64,000 nt of DNA from Streptomyces sp. NBC_00569 (GCF_036345255.1 NZ_CP107783.1:3224001-3288000); one strand, 5' to 3'. Shown: positions 36,274-45,494, numbered from the stretch's first letter. Notes: generated from the letters alone by a model not told the origin. A program made the numbers and translations.

Positions 36274-37734
36274 TCATCCGTCCCGCCTCGTCCCCTGCCG
36301 GCCCACGCGGCGACGCCCTTGTGGTCGCCGGGGTGCATACGCCCCGGCCTGGGAAGGTCCCTTGCCCGCCCCTGCGCGTCGCGATCCGCGGCGGCGCAGA
36401 GCGGCCTCCAGAGCCCGCGTCACCCGATCCTCGGCCTGTTCCCGAGAGTCCTCGGCGCTCGGCCGCCCAGGGGATCCTGCGCCGTTGCGGTCAGCGGCGC
36501 CTTTGCCCTTGACACCGGTGCTGCTACCGGCGCCGGTTCCTGCACCTGCCGCCGCTCCTGCCCCGGCTCCGTCGAAGGTCCTCTGGGATTTCGCCTCGGA
36601 CGGCGTCACGTTCCGCTCGTCCCGTGTCTTGCGCAGGCTGCGCCGCACCGGCTCCGGATCCAGGTCCGCGCTGCACGCCTCCATGAGGAGCCGGGCGAAG
36701 ACGTACCGCGGGTCCGCGGCCAGAGCCATGTCCAACGCCTCGCCTGCCTCCACGCGGTCGCCCAGGGACCACGCGACCCAGCCGGCGAGCGTCAGCGGCG
36801 CCGCTGCGTGCTCGCCGTACGGGCCCACGCAGCGCCGGGCCAGCGCTCGCCAGAGGCGCAGAGCCAGCGGCGCCTCGTCGCCCTCCATCCATTCGGCAGC
36901 GTGATCCCGGGTCAGCCGGTCCTGGAGGCCGAGGATCAGCCTGGCCGCCTCGTCGTGCGCGAGCTGCTCGTCGTCCCTGAGGTCGGATTCCAGCGTGCCG
37001 TCACCGGTCGGCAGGTGCCCGAAACGGCTCCAGACCCGCCGTGCGAGATCGAGCGTCTCGTCCGCGACCTCGGCGCGCGGGACTCCGGCGAGAATCCTGG
37101 GGACGAGAGCCATGGCCGCGGCGTCCAGCGCATGCTCCTGCTGTGGCACGGCCGCCGTCTGCCACGGCGTGAGCCGGGCCCTCATCTCCCTCAGCGGGCG
37201 CCTCACTTGGATGCCCGCATAAGTCATCGCGGCCGCCGTGACGGACGTACCGGACGCGGCCAGCGGTGTGCCGTCGGGCGGGCAGCACTCCTCGACCGGG
37301 CAGCTGTACGACCAGAAGTGATCGTCCGAGATGCAGAGGGCCTCGACCACGGGCACATCGAGGCGGCCGCACGCCAAACGCAGCATCTGTGCCAGCGGTT
37401 GCAGGCGCTCCCTGATCTGCCGTCCGGTCTCGGTGGTCTTCGGATCCCGGCACAGGAACGCGACGATGCCGTCCGGCGTTCCGTCCTTGCGCTCGCATCT
37501 GCCGATCAGGCACTTGGCCATCTCCTCCGCGACGGACGGCCAGTCGCCGGGGCGCTCGGGGATTCCGAGTCGCACGCGGCCGCCGAAGCGTCCGCGGTGC
37601 AGGGCGACGAGCACGATGCTGTCCTCGGGCTTGAACCCCAGCAAGTACGGGAGCGCTTCGGCCAGTTCGGAGGGGTTGCGCAGGGTGATCTGTTCCGTGC
37701 CGGGTGCACCGGCTGCTTCGCTGTGATGCGTCAT
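36274..37734 (-). CDS. DUF4192-family protein
   Basis: A 486-residue protein. The N-terminal 370 residues follow the DUF4192 pattern: LRNPSELAEALPYLLGFKPEDSIVLVAL at the start, RLGIPERPGD soon after, and an all-helical TPR-like part with GWVAWSLGDRVEAGEALDMALAADP near residue 320. The last 110 residues are Gly/Ala then Arg-rich and look disordered and basic, which could bind nucleic acid. The function of the family is unknown; it is widespread in actinobacteria. Two DnaA-box-like sites lie in its promoter region. Confidence 0.82.
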   Translation of the reverse strand: MTHHSEAAGAPGTEQITLRNPSELAEALPYLLGFKPEDSIVLVALHRGRFGGRVRLGIPERPGDWPSVAEEMAKCLIGRCERKDGTPDGIVAFLCRDPKTTETGRQIRERLQPLAQMLRLACGRLDVPVVEALCISDDHFWSYSCPVEECCPPDGTPLAASGTSVTAAAMTYAGIQVRRPLREMRARLTPWQTAAVPQQEHALDAAAMALVPRILAGVPRAEVADETLDLARRVWSRFGHLPTGDGTLESDLRDDEQLAHDEAARLILGLQDRLTRDHAAEWMEGDEAPLALRLWRALARRCVGPYGEHAAAPLTLAGWVAWSLGDRVEAGEALDMALAADPRYVFARLLMEACSADLDPEPVRRSLRKTRDERNVTPSEAKSQRTFDGAGAGAAAGAGTGAGSSTGVKGKGAADRNGAGSPGRPSAEDSREQAEDRVTRALEAALRRRGSRRAGAGKGPSQAGAYAPRRPQGRRRVGRQGTRRDG

Positions 37735-38125
37735 GTGACGACCATGCCGCGGATCTCAAAATTCCGTTTTGACCTGTGGATAACCCGGATCAGGGACACG
37801 ACAGGAGTTGTCCACAGGCCAGCAGGGTCACTCGCGTGAAACGACCCATCAGGTCATGCTTGTCCAGGGTGAGTTGGCTGTTGTCGACGGGAGGGCCCGG
37901 AGTCCGCCGGTTCGACGGGCGACTGGCAGGCTTCTAGGTCGAATCACCCAACGTCGGTTGCAGCGAGCGCTGCTGGTCACGCCACCTCAGCCCAAGGCAC
38001 CGAAACTGATGCCAGGTCAGTGGCAGGGCACAGAGGGGTACTTCAGGCGTGAGGCACACGCCGAGATCACGCGAGGCCCCCGCTCTCGTCACCGTGTGAC
38101 GCTCAGCCCTGACTGGTCACATGCC
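37735..38125. other. Intergenic region between recQ-like and DUF4192 genes
   Basis: The 391 bases carry the DUF4192 promoter region with its DnaA-like boxes at the left end. Beyond that, no frame with coding character is apparent. A weak hairpin, TGTGAC/GTCACA (38095-38121), may terminate the recQ-like gene. Confidence 0.45.
37773..37818. promoter_or_regulatory. Pair of inverted DnaA-box-like sequences
   Basis: TGTGGATAA (37775-37783, reverse complement TTATCCACA, the E. coli consensus) and TTGTCCACA (37808-37816, the form preferred in Streptomyces oriC) face each other 33 bases apart start to start. They share the extended arms CCTGTGGA and TCCACAGG. Both lie within 85 bases of the DUF4192 start codon. 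Confidence 0.5.
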
Positions 38126-40285
38126 TCAGCCCGCCGCGGCCAGGACCAAGGGCAGGACCTGCTCGCTCCCCGCCTTCCGGAGCAGCCGCGCAGCGACCGC
38201 AAGAGTCCAGCCGGAGTCCATGTAGTCGTCCACGAGCAGGACGGGACCGGGAGCGCCGGCCAGGGCGGCGGCCAGGTCGGCAGGAACGGTGAAGGTGCCT
38301 GACAGGGCCCTGAGACGCTGGGCGGAATTGCTGCGGCGTACCGGGTGTACGTCCTCCGGCCCCGTGTACGCCAGCGTGCCGAGGAAGGGGAGGCGGCCGA
38401 TGGTCGCGATTCCCTGGGCGAGCGACCCGACCAGTTGCGGCCGGGTCAGGGACGGCACGGCGACGACTCCCACCGGTCGGGCAGAGGCGTCCGGAACGGT
38501 CGGCGCCCAGCCCCCGGGCGAGCGCGCCCAGTCGGCGATGACCGCCACCGCGGCCTTCAGGACGTCGTCGGGGACGGGCCCGTCGGACGCGTTCTCTGCC
38601 AGCAGCGGGCGGAGTCGGTTGCCCCAGCCGATGTCCGAGAGCCGTCCCAGGGCGCGCCCGGTGGAGCACTGTTCCTTGGCCGGGATGCGCCCCTTGAGGT
38701 CGATGCCCAGCGCGGGCATCCCCGTCGGCCACATGCGGCGCGGCTCGACCTCCACCCCCGGGCGGTCCAGCTCTCTGGCCGCCCCCGTCAGCACTTCCGC
38801 CGATACCGAGGAGTCGGCCCAGGCCCCCGCGCAGTTGTCGCAGCGGCCGCACGGAACCGCACCCTCGTCGTCCAACTGCTCACGCAGGAACTCCATCCGG
38901 CACTGGGACGTACTCGCGTAGTCGCGCATGGCCTGCTGCTCGGTCGACCGCTGCTTGGCCACCCACGCGTAGCGCTCGGAGTCGTACACCCAGTCGGCCC
39001 CCGTGGCCGTCCAGCCGCCCTTGACCCGCTTGACCGCGCCGTCCACGTCCAGCACCTTCAACATCGACTCCAGACGGCTGCGCCGAAGATCGACTGCCGC
39101 CTCCAGGGCGGGCACGGACAGCGGACGTCCCGCGCCCTCGAGAGCCGAGAGGGTCTGCCGCACCTGCGGCTCGGGCGGGAAGGCCGTATCGGCGAAGTAG
39201 CGCCAGATGGCCTCGTCCTCCTTGCCCGGCAGCAGCAGCACATCGGCGTGGGCCACACCGCGGCCCGCACGTCCCACCTGCTGGTAGTAGGCGATCGGCG
39301 AGGACGGCGAGCCGAGATGGATCACGAATCCCAGGTCCGGCTTGTCGAAGCCCATCCCCAGCGCGGAGGTCGCGACCAGAGCCTTCACCCGGTTCTCCTG
39401 GAGGTCGATCTCGGCCTGGAGCCGGTCGGCGTTCTCCGTCTTGCCCGTGTACGAGGCCACGTTGAAGCCGCGCTGGCGCAGGAACGCCGTGGCCTCCTCG
39501 GCCGCGGCCACCGTCAGCGTGTAGATGATGCCGGAGCCCTGAAGCTCGTCGAGGTGCTCGGCGAGCCAGCCCAGACGGTGCGCAGCGTCCGGCAACCGGA
39601 CGACGCCCAGGCGCAGGCTTTCCCGATCCAGGGGGCCGCGGAGCACCAGCGCTTCGCCGGCTCCCGTGCCCAGCTGATCTGCGACGTCCGCCGTGACCCG
39701 CGCGTTCGCCGTCGCGGTGGTGGCCAGTACCGGCACACCGGCGGGAAGCTCGGCCAGCATGGCCCGCAGCCGACGGTAGTCCGGCCGGAAATCATGGCCC
39801 CAGTCGGAGATGCAGTGCGCCTCGTCGACGACGAGCAGTCCCGTCGTGGCCGCGAGCTTGGGCAGGACCTGATCACGGAAGTCGACGGAATTGAGGCGTT
39901 CCGGACTCACGAGGAGGACGTCGGTCTCGCCGCGCTCGACCTCCTCGTAGATCGTGTCCCATTCCTCGGGGTTCGCCGAGTTGATGGTGCGCGCCTGGAT
40001 GCCGGCCCGCGCCGCCGACTCGACCTGGTTGCGCATGAGCGCGAGCAGCGGCGAGATGATCACTGTGGGACCGGAGCCACGCCGCCGCAGCAAGGCCGTG
40101 GCCACGAAGTACACCGCCGACTTGCCCCAGCCGGTGCGCTGCACGACAAGGGCACGGCGGCGCTCCTCGACCAGGGCCGCCACCGCCTGCCACTGATCCT
40201 CCCGAAGGCGTGCCGAACCCCCCGGATCGCCGACCAGCTCAGCGAGGATGGCGTCGGCTTCGGCACGCAGCTCCTGGTTACTCAT
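38126..40285 (-). CDS. RecQ-family DNA helicase fused to a phosphoribosyltransferase-like domain
   Basis: A 719-residue protein. The superfamily 2 helicase motifs are present: QRTGWGKS (I), VVDEAHCISDWGHDFRPDY (II plus the RecQ loop), TATAN (III), ATSALGMGFDKPDL (V) and QQVGRAGR (VI). The RecQ zinc region has CRMEFLREQL then CGRCDNC. The last 200 residues form a phosphoribosyltransferase-like domain with the PRPP-loop pattern VLLVDDYMDSGWT. Translation starts at ATG 40285; the frame extends upstream without coding character. It probably unwinds recombination or damage intermediates; the role of the fused domain is unknown. Confidence 0.86.
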   Translation of the reverse strand: MSNQELRAEADAILAELVGDPGGSARLREDQWQAVAALVEERRRALVVQRTGWGKSAVYFVATALLRRRGSGPTVIISPLLALMRNQVESAARAGIQARTINSANPEEWDTIYEEVERGETDVLLVSPERLNSVDFRDQVLPKLAATTGLLVVDEAHCISDWGHDFRPDYRRLRAMLAELPAGVPVLATTATANARVTADVADQLGTGAGEALVLRGPLDRESLRLGVVRLPDAAHRLGWLAEHLDELQGSGIIYTLTVAAAEEATAFLRQRGFNVASYTGKTENADRLQAEIDLQENRVKALVATSALGMGFDKPDLGFVIHLGSPSSPIAYYQQVGRAGRGVAHADVLLLPGKEDEAIWRYFADTAFPPEPQVRQTLSALEGAGRPLSVPALEAAVDLRRSRLESMLKVLDVDGAVKRVKGGWTATGADWVYDSERYAWVAKQRSTEQQAMRDYASTSQCRMEFLREQLDDEGAVPCGRCDNCAGAWADSSVSAEVLTGAARELDRPGVEVEPRRMWPTGMPALGIDLKGRIPAKEQCSTGRALGRLSDIGWGNRLRPLLAENASDGPVPDDVLKAAVAVIADWARSPGGWAPTVPDASARPVGVVAVPSLTRPQLVGSLAQGIATIGRLPFLGTLAYTGPEDVHPVRRSNSAQRLRALSGTFTVPADLAAALAGAPGPVLLVDDYMDSGWTLAVAARLLRKAGSEQVLPLVLAAAG

Positions 40286-40690
40286 GCCCCCATGCAACCC
40301 CACACCACTGACATCGGCCCAATCCCCTGCCGTGATGATCACCGCGGCCCCGTCCGCCCGGCCGCTCGGAGGGTGTCCCACCAGGCGCCGAGCGCTTCTT
40401 GATTCCATGTCCAGGAGCGCCGGATCAACGAGGTCGGTCGGTGTTACCGCTGGTCCTGGCCGGGAACCGTGATCCTGGCGTCGCAGGCTGCTGCATTGGG
40501 CAGGGATATAGGCGACGCTTCCCCAGATACCGGCCGCCGGCCCCAATTGCTCGTTGCCGCAAGCCAGTGCGAAGGGAAGAATTGGAATCGCTCCCGCGCG
40601 GCTCGATCGTGGTCCGGTAGGGCTGTGCCGCGGTGCGCTCCCACAGTCCGACCCCGCCCGCAGTATGGGCGCGTAGCCGAAGGGAGGACC
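40286..40690. other. Divergent intergenic region
   Basis: The 405 bases separate the recQ-like gene from the next plus-strand gene and must hold both promoters. The segment around 40450-40600 is lower in GC than its surroundings. Open frames here have atypical codon use, and I do not regard them as genes. Confidence 0.4.
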
Positions 40691-41332
40691 GTGACCTTCG
40701 GATTCGCTCCGTCCTCGGCGGCATCGTTGTCGACGTCATCGACGCGTGCCGACATGTCCGCCGACTCCGCCAATCAACTCGCCAGGATGCTCGAACCCGC
40801 GGAATGGGCCGCGGCGGGGATACCGCTGCTGCGCAATCCGCGCGAGGTCGTCAGCGGCCTGCACGCCCGGCACCGCCCCAGGCCCCAGACCGCCGTCGTG
40901 GCCGTTCTCGATACGGAGGAGCGGCTCAGGGCCAGCGCGTCGTTCAGCCGGCGCGCGAGCGCGGCGGACGGCTGGGTGTTCCGCAACGCGCTGCTCACGC
41001 ACCTGCGCCGGGTCATCCCGCACGACCTCCGACGCCGTACACCGGCGCGAACAGCCGTGCTGCTCTACTGCCGTGAGGGCGACGCGCATTGGACGGAGGA
41101 GGACGGTGCGTGGATGTGGGGGCTGCGGGACGCGTGCACACTTCATGGGCTGCGCTGCGGGGCGTACATCACCATGACGCGGGACGGCTGGCAGGTACTC
41201 GGCGAAGGGCGCGGTGGCAGGCGACCGAGCCTGGGATCGACGCCCGAAGCGTACGAGGGCACCGGTGAGCCGCCACTGCCGCGCGCAGGAGGAGCCGCGT
41301 CAGAGGTACTGCGCCGCGCGGCTGCCCGCTGA
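40691..41332 (+). CDS. Conserved-type hypothetical protein
   Basis: A 213-residue protein read from GTG 40691, just after AGGGAGGA; the short gap suggests ATG 40754 (MSADSANQ) as an alternative start. The centre has a compact domain (RTAVLLYCREGDAHWTEED, WMWGLRDACTLHGLRCGAYI), followed by a basic, Gly/Pro-rich tail. It has two Cys and many Arg, with no known motif. It is divergent from the recQ-like helicase gene. The family is not recognised. Confidence 0.6.
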   Translation: MTFGFAPSSAASLSTSSTRADMSADSANQLARMLEPAEWAAAGIPLLRNPREVVSGLHARHRPRPQTAVVAVLDTEERLRASASFSRRASAADGWVFRNALLTHLRRVIPHDLRRRTPARTAVLLYCREGDAHWTEEDGAWMWGLRDACTLHGLRCGAYITMTRDGWQVLGEGRGGRRPSLGSTPEAYEGTGEPPLPRAGGAASEVLRRAAAR

Positions 41333-41347
41333 GAGCTGCCGCGAGAA

Positions 41348-41408
41348 CGAGCCCGGCCGACGCGAGCCCTGCCGACACGAGCCCTGCCGACACGAGCCGC
41401 TGCCGACG
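41348..41408. repeat. 15-bp tandem repeat
   Basis: About four units of CGAGCCCTGCCGACA (starts 41348, 41363, 41378, 41393), the middle two identical and the outer two with small changes. They lie just past the stop at 41332 and may be a variable-number repeat. Confidence 0.7.
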
Positions 41409-41482
41409 CGGGCCGCAGACACACGGCGCCGCCGACCGCCCGCGGAACCGTCGAGCGGTCCGGGCGGCCGGCGTGCGGCGTG

Positions 41483-42148
41483 TCAGACTCCGGCGCCCAG
41501 CAGGGAGTTGATCCGCTGCGGGTCGCCGCACACGATCAGCAGGGCGCCCGCCCGGCCGAGGGCGAGAGGCAGAGCGGTGGCGGCCGCCTCGTCGGCACCG
41601 CCGTTCAGCGCGACGACGACCACAGGCCGCTTCGCAGCGCGCTCGGCGGCCCCGGCGTCGGCGTAGAAGACGTCGTCACCGGCATCGTGCTGCGCCCAGT
41701 AGGCGACGTCGCCGAAGGACAGCTCGTGCGTGGCCCACGGGTGCGGGTCACCGGTGGTGATCACCAGCACCTCGCCGGGCGCGCGGCCCGAGTCGAGGAG
41801 CAGGTCGACGGCTTCCTCCGCGGCGTCCAGGGCACCCTCGACCGAAGCCGGGATCAGCTGGACCTGCGGCTGCGCGGTCGCGTCCGACGGGGCGGGCGCG
41901 GTCGGCACGGCAGCGGGAGCGGCCGGAGCCGAAGGCCCCGGCTTGGCGGCGGACACCGACTCGCGCGACGTGCGCTGCGCGGGCGGCATCGGCCGTGCGG
42001 GACCCGGGCGTCCGGGTCGCGGCGGCGCCGCGGGACGCGGGCCGGGTACGGGGCGGGGGGTCGGCGCGTTGCGGCCGCTGGGGGCCGAAGTGGCGCGGGG
42101 ACCCTGGGCACTCTCGTGAATCTGAGACTCCTCGGGAAGGAGAGGCAT
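41483..42148 (-). CDS. Hypothetical protein with Pro-rich N-terminus
   Basis: A 221-residue protein. The first half is a Pro/Ala/Arg-rich disordered region. The second half is a folded domain (VQLIPASVEGALDAAEEAVDLLLDSG, VLVITTGDPHPWATHELSFGDVAYWA, ADEAAATALPLALGRAGALLIVCGDP) with alternating strands and helices. It could be a nucleotide-binding or helicase-associated fold, but no specific family is recognised. ATG 42148 is chosen as the last ATG before the disordered part; 42199 is possible, and neither has a good ribosome-binding site. It follows rnhB by 67 bases on the same strand. Confidence 0.6.
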   Translation of the reverse strand: MPLLPEESQIHESAQGPRATSAPSGRNAPTPRPVPGPRPAAPPRPGRPGPARPMPPAQRTSRESVSAAKPGPSAPAAPAAVPTAPAPSDATAQPQVQLIPASVEGALDAAEEAVDLLLDSGRAPGEVLVITTGDPHPWATHELSFGDVAYWAQHDAGDDVFYADAGAAERAAKRPVVVVALNGGADEAAATALPLALGRAGALLIVCGDPQRINSLLGAGV

Positions 42149-42215
42149 GAGCTGATGTCTATCAAACGCCGGTGCGAGTGGCTCCGGCGGGTGGCACATG
42201 AGTGCGAACGGAAGA

Positions 42216-42917
42216 TCAGAAGTCGAAGCCGAGCTGGCCTTCGATCTCCGGAACGTTTCCGTCCGCCCAGCTGCGGGCCTTCTTGAGGTGCCGCCACTGG
42301 GGCAGCGCATCAAGATACGCCCACGTGAGCCGGTGGTACGGGGTGGGCCCCCGCAACTCCAGCGCGGCCTTGTGGACCGGCGACGGATAACCGGCGTTGT
42401 CCGCAAAACCGAAGTCTGCATGTTCGATGCCCAGTTCGGCCATCATTTTGTCGCGCCGAACCTTGGCGATCACCGATGCCGCGGCGACGGCCACACAGGA
42501 CCGGTCGCCCTTGATCACCGTGCGGACCTGCCAGGGAGCACCGAGGTAGTTGTGCTTGCCGTCGAGGATGACCGCGTCCGGACGGACCGGAAGGGCCTCA
42601 AGGGCGCGCACCGCGGCGAGGCGCAGAGCGGCCGTCATCCCCAGCTCGTCGATCTCCTCGTGAGAGGCGTGCCCGAGAGCATGTGCCGTCACCCAGCTCT
42701 CCAGCGTCTCGGCGAGCACATCGCGCCGCTTCGGGCTGATCAGCTTGGAGTCGGTGAGACCTTCGGGCGGTCGGCGCAGCCCCGTGACGGCGGCGCACAC
42801 AGTGACCGGTCCCGCCCACGCACCACGACCGACCTCGTCCACACCGGCGACGATCTTGGCTCCGGTGGTGGCGCGCAGTGAGCGCTCGACGCTGTGAGTG
42901 GGTGGTTCGTACGGCAT
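42216..42917 (-). CDS. rnhB: Ribonuclease HII
   Basis: A 233-residue type 2 RNase H that removes ribonucleotides and RNA primers from DNA-RNA hybrids. The signature [16 protein letters not shown] places the first catalytic Asp and Glu at residues 27-28. Further acidic active-site residues lie in [11 protein letters not shown] and in the [19 protein letters not shown] block. The C-terminus ends early after [12 protein letters not shown], within the normal range. ATG 42917 is the only start consistent with the conserved N-terminus. Confidence 0.92.
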   Translation of the reverse strand: MPYEPPTHSVERSLRATTGAKIVAGVDEVGRGAWAGPVTVCAAVTGLRRPPEGLTDSKLISPKRRDVLAETLESWVTAHALGHASHEEIDELGMTAALRLAAVRALEALPVRPDAVILDGKHNYLGAPWQVRTVIKGDRSCVAVAAASVIAKVRRDKMMAELGIEHADFGFADNAGYPSPVHKAALELRGPTPYHRLTWAYLDALPQWRHLKKARSWADGNVPEIEGQLGFDF

Positions 42918-43091
42918 GGCGCCAGATAGCGTACGCCGCCTCGACCCCTCAGCGACACCCGGTACGACCAGCCCGGTCTCCACAGGCGGGACCCGGGGGC
43001 AGGAACCTGCGGTTCACGGCCGACCGGACGGAGGCGCGACCCCTGGCACCAGACCCGAATCCACAGCCGAGCCGCCGGCGTCACCCCCGCG

Positions 43092-43715
43092 TCACGCCCC
43101 CGCCGGCCGCAGCAGCGGAACCATCACTTGATCGATCATCTCCGTGAGATCACGCTCGCCCCATTCGCTTGCGCACACCTTCGACCGGTACATCATCATC
43201 GCCGGGATGACATCGCAGACGTATGCGTCCATGGCGCCGGGGCGCACCTCCCCCCGCTCGATCCCACGGCGTACGACCTCCTTGATCAGTTCGACGCTCG
43301 GCTCGACGACACCCTCGAAGATCACCTCATGGAAGCGCTGGGCCGTCGCGGAGTCGCATTCGTGAAGCACCGACCGCAGAGCGAAGCCGGGGCGTGAGTA
43401 CATCGCCTCACGCATCAGGCGGCACAGCTCGATCAGGTCCTCCCGGACGCTGCCGCGGTCCGGCGCTCCGTCGAGCCTGGGCAGCGCCGCCTGGAGGGCG
43501 TCCGCGACGAGCTCCTCCTTGGAGGGCCAGCGGCGGTAGACGGCGGCCTTGCCCGTCTGCGCCCCGGCGGCGACGCCTTCCATCGTGAGGGCGTTCCAGC
43601 CGACCGTACTGAGCTGCTCCAGCGCGGCTTCCAGGATGGCCCGCTCCAGGACGGGGCCACGCCGGCGCAGGGTGGCCGTCCGAGCGGGGGCGGCCGTCCA
43701 GCGCGAAGTATCCAT
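43092..43715 (-). CDS. TetR-family transcriptional repressor
   Basis: A 207-residue regulator. The HTH is at about residues 25-65 (LEQLSTVGWNALTMEGVAAGAQTGKAAVYRRWPSKEELV), followed by a helical ligand domain of the TetR_C group. ATG 43715 has GGAGAAGA just upstream. It is divergent from an MFS drug exporter, and the gap holds two identical 20-base palindromes. It very likely represses both genes and is released by an exporter substrate. Confidence 0.9.
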   Translation of the reverse strand: MDTSRWTAAPARTATLRRRGPVLERAILEAALEQLSTVGWNALTMEGVAAGAQTGKAAVYRRWPSKEELVADALQAALPRLDGAPDRGSVREDLIELCRLMREAMYSRPGFALRSVLHECDSATAQRFHEVIFEGVVEPSVELIKEVVRRGIERGEVRPGAMDAYVCDVIPAMMMYRSKVCASEWGERDLTEMIDQVMVPLLRPAGA

Positions 43716-43760
43716 CGTCTTCTCTCCGTTGGGGATCCGGGTGTTCAAGGCAGCTTCTTC

Positions 43761-43780
43761 AGTGAACGGTTGCGTTCACT
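43761..43780. promoter_or_regulatory. TetR-type operator copy 1
   Basis: AGTGAACGGTTGCGTTCACT: perfect 8-bp arms AGTGAACG/CGTTCACT around four bases. It lies 46 bases upstream of the tetR-like start. An identical copy begins 49 bases further right. Confidence 0.82.
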
Positions 43781-43809
43781 GATGGGGAGTCACTACCGTT
43801 CGGTTCGAC

Positions 43810-43829
43810 AGTGAACGGTTGCGTTCACT
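43810..43829. promoter_or_regulatory. TetR-type operator copy 2
   Basis: The same 20-mer as at 43761-43780, with no mismatch. It lies 24 bases upstream of the exporter start, where bound repressor would cover its promoter. Confidence 0.82.
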
Positions 43830-43852
43830 AACGCACTTGTGGGGGATCCATA

Positions 43853-45427
43853 GTGTCAACCTCTCAGTTAACTCAAGATCAGAAACCGGACAAGGCCAGG
43901 AAGCCGGGGGCAGCACGCCGGGCGGGGCACCCCGGCATAGCCCTGGCGGTCATCGCGGCCTGCCAACTCATGGTCGTACTGGACGCGACGATTGTGAACA
44001 TCGCGCTCCCGCATATTCAGGACGCGCTCAAGTTCTCCACGACGGACCTCACTTGGGTCGTCAGCGCGTACACGCTCACCTTCGGTGGTCTGCTGCTTCT
44101 CGGTGGCCGCGCGGGCGACATCCTCGGTCGCCGCCGGGTCTTCATGTCCGGCATCCTGCTCTTCACGCTGGCCTCCCTGCTCGGCGGACTCGCCCAGGAA
44201 CCCTGGCAGTTGCTGGCGGCCCGGGCCCTGCAGGGCGTCGGCGGCGCGATCGCGTCGCCCACCTCGCTCGCCCTCATCACCACGACGTTCCCCGAAGGCC
44301 CCGAGCGGAACCGCGCGTTCGGCGTGTTCGCGGCCGTCTCCGCGGGCGGCGGCGCCGTCGGCCTCCTCGCCGGCGGCATGCTCACCGAGTGGCTCGACTG
44401 GCGCTGGGTGCTGTTCGTGAACGTACCCATCGGCATCCTCATCGCGGTACTGGCGCCGATGTACATCAACGAGTCCGAACGGCACCCGGGACGCTTCGAC
44501 ATCGCGGGCGCGCTCACCTCCACGGCGGGCATGGCCTCGCTCGTGTACGGCTTCATCCGCGCGTCGGAGGAGGGCTGGCGGGACAGCGTCAGCGTGGGCT
44601 CGTTCGTCGCCGCGGTGGTGCTGCTGCTCGCCTTCGCGTTCATCGAGAGCCGGGCGAAGGAACCCATCACTCCGCTCAGGATGTTCGCCGACCGCAACCG
44701 CTCGGGCACCTACGTGATCATGCTGAGCCTGGCAGCGGCGATGTTCGGCATGTTCTTCTTCATCGTCCTGTTCGCGCAGAACGTACTCGGCTACACGCCG
44801 ATCGAGGCGGGCCTCGCCTTCCTCCCCGTGACGGTCGCGATCATCGTCGGCGCCGGCCTGTCCCAGCGACTGCTTCCGGTACTCGGCCCCAAGCCGTTCA
44901 TGATGACCGGCGCGACACTCGTCCTGCTCGGCCTCGGCTGGCAGACGTTCATCTCGCCCGACAGCTCGTACGCCGGTGGGGTGCTCGGCCCGATGCTGCT
45001 GTTCGGCCTCGGCATGGGGCTCAACTTCGTGACGCTCACCCTGACCGCCGTCTCCGGAGTCGCCCAGCACGAGGCCGGCGCGGCATCCGGGCTGCTCAAC
45101 GCGACGCAGCAGGTGGGAGGTTCACTCGGTCTCTCCATCCTGACCACGGTCTTCGGCACGGCCAGCCGGAACGAGGCCAAGGACCAGATCCCGTCCTTCA
45201 TGGCGCAGGCCACGCCCGAGCAGAAGGCGGAGTTCGCCAGGACCCACCAGCTCCCGGCTCCCTGGAGTCACCAGGTCCTGGCCGAGGGCATCTCGACCGC
45301 GTTCATTCCGGCCGCGGCGATGGCGCTGCTCGCCCTGGCCGTCGCCGCTGTGGTGATCCGGGTGCGCAAGAGCGACCTGGAAGCGCTCGCGGGTACCGCG
45401 GGTGCGGCCGGGCCGGCGGGCGGCTGA
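43853..45427 (+). CDS. MFS multidrug exporter, DHA2 (14-helix) family
   Basis: A 524-residue EmrB/QacA-type drug-proton antiporter with about 14 transmembrane segments. Motif C-like and family signatures are visible: LDATIVNIALPHIQDAL in helix 1, VVSAYTLTFGGLLLLGGRAGDILGRR for motif A, and RALQGVGGAIASPTSLALI. The N-terminal 25 residues are charged and cytoplasmic. GTG 43853 is preceded by GGGGGA. Expression is probably governed by the adjacent TetR-type repressor. Confidence 0.92.
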   Translation: MSTSQLTQDQKPDKARKPGAARRAGHPGIALAVIAACQLMVVLDATIVNIALPHIQDALKFSTTDLTWVVSAYTLTFGGLLLLGGRAGDILGRRRVFMSGILLFTLASLLGGLAQEPWQLLAARALQGVGGAIASPTSLALITTTFPEGPERNRAFGVFAAVSAGGGAVGLLAGGMLTEWLDWRWVLFVNVPIGILIAVLAPMYINESERHPGRFDIAGALTSTAGMASLVYGFIRASEEGWRDSVSVGSFVAAVVLLLAFAFIESRAKEPITPLRMFADRNRSGTYVIMLSLAAAMFGMFFFIVLFAQNVLGYTPIEAGLAFLPVTVAIIVGAGLSQRLLPVLGPKPFMMTGATLVLLGLGWQTFISPDSSYAGGVLGPMLLFGLGMGLNFVTLTLTAVSGVAQHEAGAASGLLNATQQVGGSLGLSILTTVFGTASRNEAKDQIPSFMAQATPEQKAEFARTHQLPAPWSHQVLAEGISTAFIPAAAMALLALAVAAVVIRVRKSDLEALAGTAGAAGPAGG

Positions 45428-45453
45428 CGGGGGAGCCGCCCGCCACGTGAGGT

Positions 45454-45494
45454 GGATGCCGGGCCGCCCAGGTACCGAAGGCGGCCCGGCATCC
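45454..45494. terminator. Bidirectional hairpin between exporter and ADP-ribosylglycohydrolase genes
   Basis: Perfect 15-bp stem GGATGCCGGGCCGCC/GGCGGCCCGGCATCC with an 11-base loop, between convergent stops at 45427 and 45529. Confidence 0.78.

Noticed and set aside
35873..36277. An N-terminal extension of the debranching-like protein starting at ATG 36277, overlapping the DUF4192 stop as ATGA
   Set aside because: The overlap looks like coupling, but the extra 135 residues are Arg/Pro-rich with no coding character. A better site exists at the TGATG overlap with the 49-codon frame.
40469..40690. Upstream extension of the hypothetical gene at 40.7 kb
   Set aside because: Third-position GC falls sharply in this stretch and no ribosome-binding site precedes it; the GTG after AGGGAGGA is preferred.
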